Part shown: one piece after another, positions 57,507 to 61,411 of the stretch | Position numbering within the stretch: the first letter of the stretch is position 1 | How the letters are laid out: every line of letters starts with the position of its first letter | Assembly (NCBI GenBank): GCA_016290905.1 | Contig: JAEEVO010000001.1 | Location: 1-61,411, forward strand | From: Lachnospiraceae bacterium | GTDB lineage: Bacteria; Bacillota; Clostridia; Lachnospirales; Lachnospiraceae | Direction: 5' to 3' | Length of the DNA stretch: 61,411 nt | Program-made: the position numbers and the translations under genes | The notes under the pieces: generated by a model | Told to the model about the DNA's origin: nothing | Database searches by the model: none | Seen by the model: only the letters and a program-made list of their open reading frames with translations

Positions 57507-57542
57507 AAAAGCCTTGAAATTCTGAATTTCAAGGCTTTTATA
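57507..57542 (+). terminator. terminator of tRNA-Lys
   Basis: A 15-bp stem (57507-57521 with 57525-57539) with a 3-nt loop and a T-rich end. Confidence 0.9.
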
Positions 57543-57603
57543 TATTTTTTACAATAAATGATATGATTTATATTTTGCATTTTTAGTTGGGAGAGGTGGA
57601 ATT

Positions 57604-58746
57604 GTGGCAGAAAAACAAACGGACAGGGAGTTAGGCAACCTGGGATTTACCCGGATACATACTCAAATTGCAAAAGGAATAGCCATATTACTGATGGTAT
57701 ACCATCATTTATTTGTTTTCCCGGAGAATCTGGAATATAACTATATTTCAGTTATAAATATGGCCGGTTTTGACCTGCAATCCATTCTTGTTAATTTCGG
57801 AAAGATATGTGTCGGGATCTTTCTTTTTTGTAGCGGCATTGGATTATACTATTCGCTTATAAATATAAAATCTTTGAAAGACATGTATAAAAAAGTGATA
57901 GTTCACGGATTAAAGTTTATGATGAATTTCTGGATATTCCTTCTTTTTATGATTCCAATCGGATTATATATTCATCATTTTGAGTTTAACGCGAGAACTA
58001 TTATTCAGATGATAACAGCATCGTACAGTGAAATGCAGGAATGGTGGTTTATAAGACTCTATATAACTCTTCTTTTTGTAGCTCCGCCTATGATCAGGTT
58101 ATATCAGGATATTGATGTGGTAAAAAAAATAGTCCCTTTGGGGATAGTTATATTAGTATCGATATTTCATAACATAGGGATTCATTTATTTACTGATGAA
58201 AGTAGTATATTATATGCGATTATTAATTTATTCTCCAATTTGAACAATTATGACTGTATTGTAATTTTTGTTGTAGGAATAATGTGCGCAAGATTTAACA
58301 TAATAGAAAGCTTTCAAAAAGTTTCCGGGTATAAAAGATGGATATTGTGCATGTTCACGGTTTTTGTAGCGGTTTATATCAGAATCGTGTTCTCGAACTC
58401 GCCGTTGTCCATGGTTGTGGATTATGCTGTTGTTCCACTGTTTGTCCTGCCTCTTGTAACAGTCTTTTATAATACCAAGATTGGAACGGTCTTACAGTTT
58501 TTTGCAAAGCATTCAACTAATATCTGGTTTACACATACATTTTGGCATTTGTACTTTGGACAAAAAATTGTTTTTCTTCCGAAATACTCTGTTTTGATTT
58601 ATTTATGGCTATTAGTATTATCTTTGATAAGCTCGTATGTCATAAATCTTATATACGTTCCTATCTGCAATCTGTTGTTTAATAAAATGCATAAATTAAG
58701 TTTTAACGGTTATTTCTTCAGAAAACCGAAGGACAAGAAGGCTTGA
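57604..58746 (+). CDS. acyltransferase-3 family membrane protein
   Basis: A 380-aa polytopic protein with about ten TM segments. TM1 carries QIAKGIAILLMVYHHLFVF, with the catalytic-type HH at about residue 38. It is of the OafA/YrhL-like membrane O-acyltransferase class and likely acetylates a surface glycan made by neighbouring genes. GTG start with GAGAGGTGG. It converges with the GT2 gene, 5 bp apart. Confidence 0.87.
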   Translation: MAEKQTDRELGNLGFTRIHTQIAKGIAILLMVYHHLFVFPENLEYNYISVINMAGFDLQSILVNFGKICVGIFLFCSGIGLYYSLINIKSLKDMYKKVIVHGLKFMMNFWIFLLFMIPIGLYIHHFEFNARTIIQMITASYSEMQEWWFIRLYITLLFVAPPMIRLYQDIDVVKKIVPLGIVILVSIFHNIGIHLFTDESSILYAIINLFSNLNNYDCIVIFVVGIMCARFNIIESFQKVSGYKRWILCMFTVFVAVYIRIVFSNSPLSMVVDYAVVPLFVLPLVTVFYNTKIGTVLQFFAKHSTNIWFTHTFWHLYFGQKIVFLPKYSVLIYLWLLVLSLISSYVINLIYVPICNLLFNKMHKLSFNGYFFRKPKDKKA

Positions 58747-58751
58747 GAGGA

Positions 58752-59702
58752 TTAAATAAAACTGCAGAAGAAACAGAGGAGTTTATACGAACGGGGAAGT
58801 ACTTTGTTGGAGAGGATGTTCTTTCGGTTTACTCTTAGATCTTTCTTTATGATTTCACGATGCTTGCTGCCTTCGGAGCCGATAAGATGGAAATGCAGCT
58901 TTGCGGCACAAAAAGCTGCAGCTTTATAATGTCTCGCAAGGGCATATTCCAAAAGCTGCGGTTTTTCCTTTTTTATTAATTCGACATTTTGAAGAGTATT
59001 GTAATAAAAGTCCAGATTCTTGACCGAAAAACGGGATCGAGTGACGCTGTTTTCACGTGCCCTGTAAAAATATGTTGGTATTCCTGCGACAGCTATGGTA
59101 TTCATTTTGAGATATAATCTTAGCATCATGGGTTCATCTTCGTTGATGACACCTTCGTCAAACGATATTCCATCAAACAAAGATCTTTTTATTAGTTTAT
59201 TATACATGCCACTCCCGTAAATAAACAGCGATCGTGTTACTTCAACGGAATTCGAAACCTTATCCGGAACTTTTGCTATTTTTTTATAATAGTATACTCC
59301 GTTTCTTTCATAGGCCATATCAGTCCTACCGATTGCACAGTCGGCATCATATTTGGCAATAAGGCACAAGAGATACCGGAATGTTTGTCTGACCATCCAA
59401 TCATCCGAGTCGGCGAAAGCCACATAATCTCCTGTGGCTGCCTGTAATCCGACATTTCTTGCGGAAGAAGCCCCTCCGTTAACCTTATGGATGACTCTGA
59501 CTCTGCCGTCCTTTACGGCATAACTGTCACAGATAGCTGTGGTATTATCTTTCGAGCCGTCGTCTACCAGGATTAATTCCAAATTTGTATAAGTTTGATC
59601 CAAAATCGAATCAACACATTTTGGGAGATACTTTTCGGTATTATAACAGGGCACAATAACCGAGATCTTAAATTTTTCATTTTTTATATCATGTTTATCC
59701 AT
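58752..59702 (-). CDS. GT2 family glycosyltransferase
   Basis: A 316-aa GT-A enzyme: FKISVIVPCYNTEKYLPKCVDS at the N-terminus, DDGSKDNT, GGASSARN, and the DSDDW metal site. It has the profile of EpsJ/WchA-type capsule or exopolysaccharide glycosyltransferases. The start at 59702 (MDKHD) has a TGAGGTT ribosome binding site about 8 bp upstream; a longer ORF could start at 59765. Confidence 0.92.
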   Translation of the reverse strand: MDKHDIKNEKFKISVIVPCYNTEKYLPKCVDSILDQTYTNLELILVDDGSKDNTTAICDSYAVKDGRVRVIHKVNGGASSARNVGLQAATGDYVAFADSDDWMVRQTFRYLLCLIAKYDADCAIGRTDMAYERNGVYYYKKIAKVPDKVSNSVEVTRSLFIYGSGMYNKLIKRSLFDGISFDEGVINEDEPMMLRLYLKMNTIAVAGIPTYFYRARENSVTRSRFSVKNLDFYYNTLQNVELIKKEKPQLLEYALARHYKAAAFCAAKLHFHLIGSEGSKHREIIKKDLRVNRKNILSNKVLPRSYKLLCFFCSFI

Positions 59703-59807
59703 ATCCATAACCTCAAATCTTACTCTTGATATATTGTTTTTTGTGATATATAATGAACACAGCATCGCTGTAGTATCATCTGTAACCCGTTAATTTTTAT
59801 TTCCGTC

Positions 59808-60782
59808 ATGATTACTGAAAGTTTCCTTTTATGGAAACAACAGTATACCGCCAATATGAATATGAAAGAATCAGATACAATACTTATATTTCAAAAACCG
59901 GATCTTTACTTTTTCCCTCATTTAAAGGGAATGATATATCCTCCTTACGACCGTAGGGAGAAAACTCCGCTCTATTATATTTACAGGGCCATGAACCTTA
60001 TAAAGCTTCCGGTCAGTTCCTTTTTCTGGGGCAGCTGGAAAAAACGGATAAAGGATGTTAAAAGGATCATAATATTTGATTACGGTTACCAGAACTGCAT
60101 GGAAAAGTATATCAAAAAGGTAAATCCATCCTGTGAAGTCATTCTTTTCTGCTGGAACAAGGTTGACCGTGTCCGTACGAGCGGCTTAAAGTTTACTCTT
60201 CGAGAAAAAATATACTCAACCGATCCCGGCGACTGCGAGAAGTACGGATTTAAATACAATCACATTTTTTATCCCACCGATCTTCGCGAAGAGTATAATC
60301 CGGAAGTTTCTGAAAAGCTATACTTTATCGGATCAGATAAAGGACGCGCAAAAACCCTTCTTTACTTAAAGAAGTATTTTGAAAAAAGCGGACTTGAAGT
60401 TAACATTTCCGTTCTTTCTCAAAACAGAGATCCGGATTATCGGAGAAAATACTCCGAAATACTGACGGACCGTCCCTTAAGCTATGATGAATATATCTTG
60501 GAAGTCCGAAACAACGGAATTCTTTTTGATATCTGTCAGTCATCCCAGCGAGCCATAACCATGAGAGTGCTGGAATCGGTCGTATACTCGAAGAAGCTGA
60601 TCACTACAAATCGGGAAGTACGTTCATTCCCGTTCTATAATGAGAATAATATACTCATTATAGATTTAAAATCGCTTCCGAGCATTAAGGAAATAAAGAG
60701 CTTTAAAGAAAAGCCTTTTATTCCATATACTGACGAACAGCTCTATAGTATAAGCTTTGAGCACTGGCTTAAGGGATTTTGA
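59808..60782 (+). CDS. putative glycosyltransferase of surface glycan region
   Basis: A 324-aa soluble protein. It resembles GT-B-like or CgeB/WaaS-related enzymes annotated in lipopolysaccharide or capsule loci (ILIFQKPDLYFFPHLKG, EVILFCWNKVDRVR, LYFIGSDKGRAKTLLYLKKYFEKSG, QRAITMRVLESVVYSKKLITTN). The C-terminal E-V-V-Y-S-K-K-L pattern fits a GT-B donor site. No strong ribosome binding site precedes ATG 59808. Divergent from the GT2 gene, 42-106 bp apart. Confidence 0.65.
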   Translation: MITESFLLWKQQYTANMNMKESDTILIFQKPDLYFFPHLKGMIYPPYDRREKTPLYYIYRAMNLIKLPVSSFFWGSWKKRIKDVKRIIIFDYGYQNCMEKYIKKVNPSCEVILFCWNKVDRVRTSGLKFTLREKIYSTDPGDCEKYGFKYNHIFYPTDLREEYNPEVSEKLYFIGSDKGRAKTLLYLKKYFEKSGLEVNISVLSQNRDPDYRRKYSEILTDRPLSYDEYILEVRNNGILFDICQSSQRAITMRVLESVVYSKKLITTNREVRSFPFYNENNILIIDLKSLPSIKEIKSFKEKPFIPYTDEQLYSISFEHWLKGF

Positions 60783-60798
60783 ACAAAGAGCATTGGTT

Positions 60799-61411
60799 TT
60801 AGCCTCTGCCCAGAAGCCTTCTGATCAGGTTCCTCCTTCTCAGCTTCCCGTGCAGCTCAATATAGTGCAGCTTTACAGCTTCTCCCATCAGTTCATACGG
60901 ATAAAAATGTGCGGAATCCGGATCCTTTTCAAAGGGCGGGTCGAGATAGTTGTTTACCGCCAGTTTTTCATAAGCCTTCATATATTGTGTGAAAGCATTA
61001 CATAAACCTGCCTTTTCTCTGGGCAGGTTTTCTATGTTAAGCCCGTAACTGTTTGTAAAATATTTTTGCAGTTCCTTTGTTTTTTCAAACAGGAAAGGAC
61101 CTATCCCCATGCTAACCGGATAATATGCACTGTAGGCATCAACATAAGTAACGTCAAGCTGCTTCATTATATTGATATCCGACTGCATGGTGTTCATTAT
61201 ATACGTTTTGTTGATGATATTGAGCTTCTGTCCATGTTTTGCAAACAGCATATTGTGAGTAACCGTGCCGGATACGCCGGCAACGACCTCGGCTCCTCTT
61301 ATATATCCTATCTGCTCGTCCAGAGTACACTGTTCGGGATATATTTTTTTAAAACCTGCAGCTTCAAATGCTTCATCGATAAGGCCGCCTCCGAACTCGG
61401 TAGCATTTGCT
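60799..61411 (-). CDS. GT61-like glycosyltransferase, truncated by window edge
   Basis: The C-terminal about 203 residues of a minus-strand protein whose start lies beyond the window. It contains the GLIDEAFEAAGFKKIYPEQ...QIGYIRGAEVVAGVSGTV...HNMLFAKHG pattern of the GT61 (DUF563) capsular polysaccharide family. The basic RRRNLIRRLLGRG end is typical of a short tail. It likely belongs to the same glycan cluster as the genes at 57604-60782. Confidence 0.78.
   Translation of the reverse strand, partial: ANATEFGGGLIDEAFEAAGFKKIYPEQCTLDEQIGYIRGAEVVAGVSGTVTHNMLFAKHGQKLNIINKTYIMNTMQSDINIMKQLDVTYVDAYSAYYPVSMGIGPFLFEKTKELQKYFTNSYGLNIENLPREKAGLCNAFTQYMKAYEKLAVNNYLDPPFEKDPDSAHFYPYELMGEAVKLHYIELHGKLRRRNLIRRLLGRG

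Overview
The window looks like a chromosomal segment of an anaerobic low-to-mid GC Firmicute, most likely a Lachnospiraceae member of the Butyrivibrio/Pseudobutyrivibrio/Roseburia type. This is inferred from rpoB/rpoC, a serine T-box, class II aldolase, SD-rich starts, sigma-A-like promoters and many typically clostridial gene families. No IS element, phage, CRISPR array or rRNA was seen. Almost all genes lie on the + strand.

Layout. 0-6.4 kb: an esterase (-), then an OmpR-type two-component system with an FtsX-type ABC transporter, a likely antimicrobial-peptide or envelope-stress module. 6.5-12.4 kb: a large Sel1-repeat membrane protein followed by a degenerate kinase-like sensor, an active-looking kinase and a NarL-type regulator. 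12.5-13.6 kb: a conserved hypothetical protein and a thioesterase. 13.6-21.7 kb: rpoB-rpoC with their own promoter, both subunits ending in very acidic tails. 21.8-31.1 kb: housekeeping genes (fructose-bisphosphate aldolase, membrane acyltransferase, BI-1/YetJ channel, malQ, phosphatase, T-box-serC-serA, thioredoxin-reductase-like flavoprotein).

31.1-50.0 kb is the most interesting part. An AT-rich 600-bp intergenic region carries a cluster of DnaA-box-like 9-mers and a perfect palindrome. It is followed by a 12-gene, tightly packed operon of about 15.7 kb. The core is a Gram-positive Pel exopolysaccharide locus: PelD fused to an SDR-like domain, PelE, a DUF2194 protein, PelF and PelG. PelD keeps an RxxD c-di-GMP I-site on a degenerate GGDEF domain. 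The operon continues with DUF2304, GT4, GT2, a DUF4874/DUF4832-like protein and a large polytopic membrane protein. It is bracketed by a PqqD-like protein at the front and a PF14907-type nucleotidyltransferase at the back. Next come a separately promoted and terminated small gene with a leader-like N-terminus and an ABC exporter. PqqD-like, nucleotidyltransferase and exporter genes are what one meets in RiPP or peptide-export loci, so the locus reads as a Pel machine combined with a peptide or small-protein modification/export module.

50.0-57.5 kb: a nuclease-helicase fusion, a GH18 spore/cell-wall-type hydrolase, MscS, asnS, a NUDIX hydrolase and tRNA-Lys(CTT). 57.6-61.4 kb: the start of a second surface-glycan region (acyltransferase, GT2, putative glycosyltransferase, truncated GT61 at the window edge).

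All family assignments come from reading motifs and protein patterns; no database search was run.
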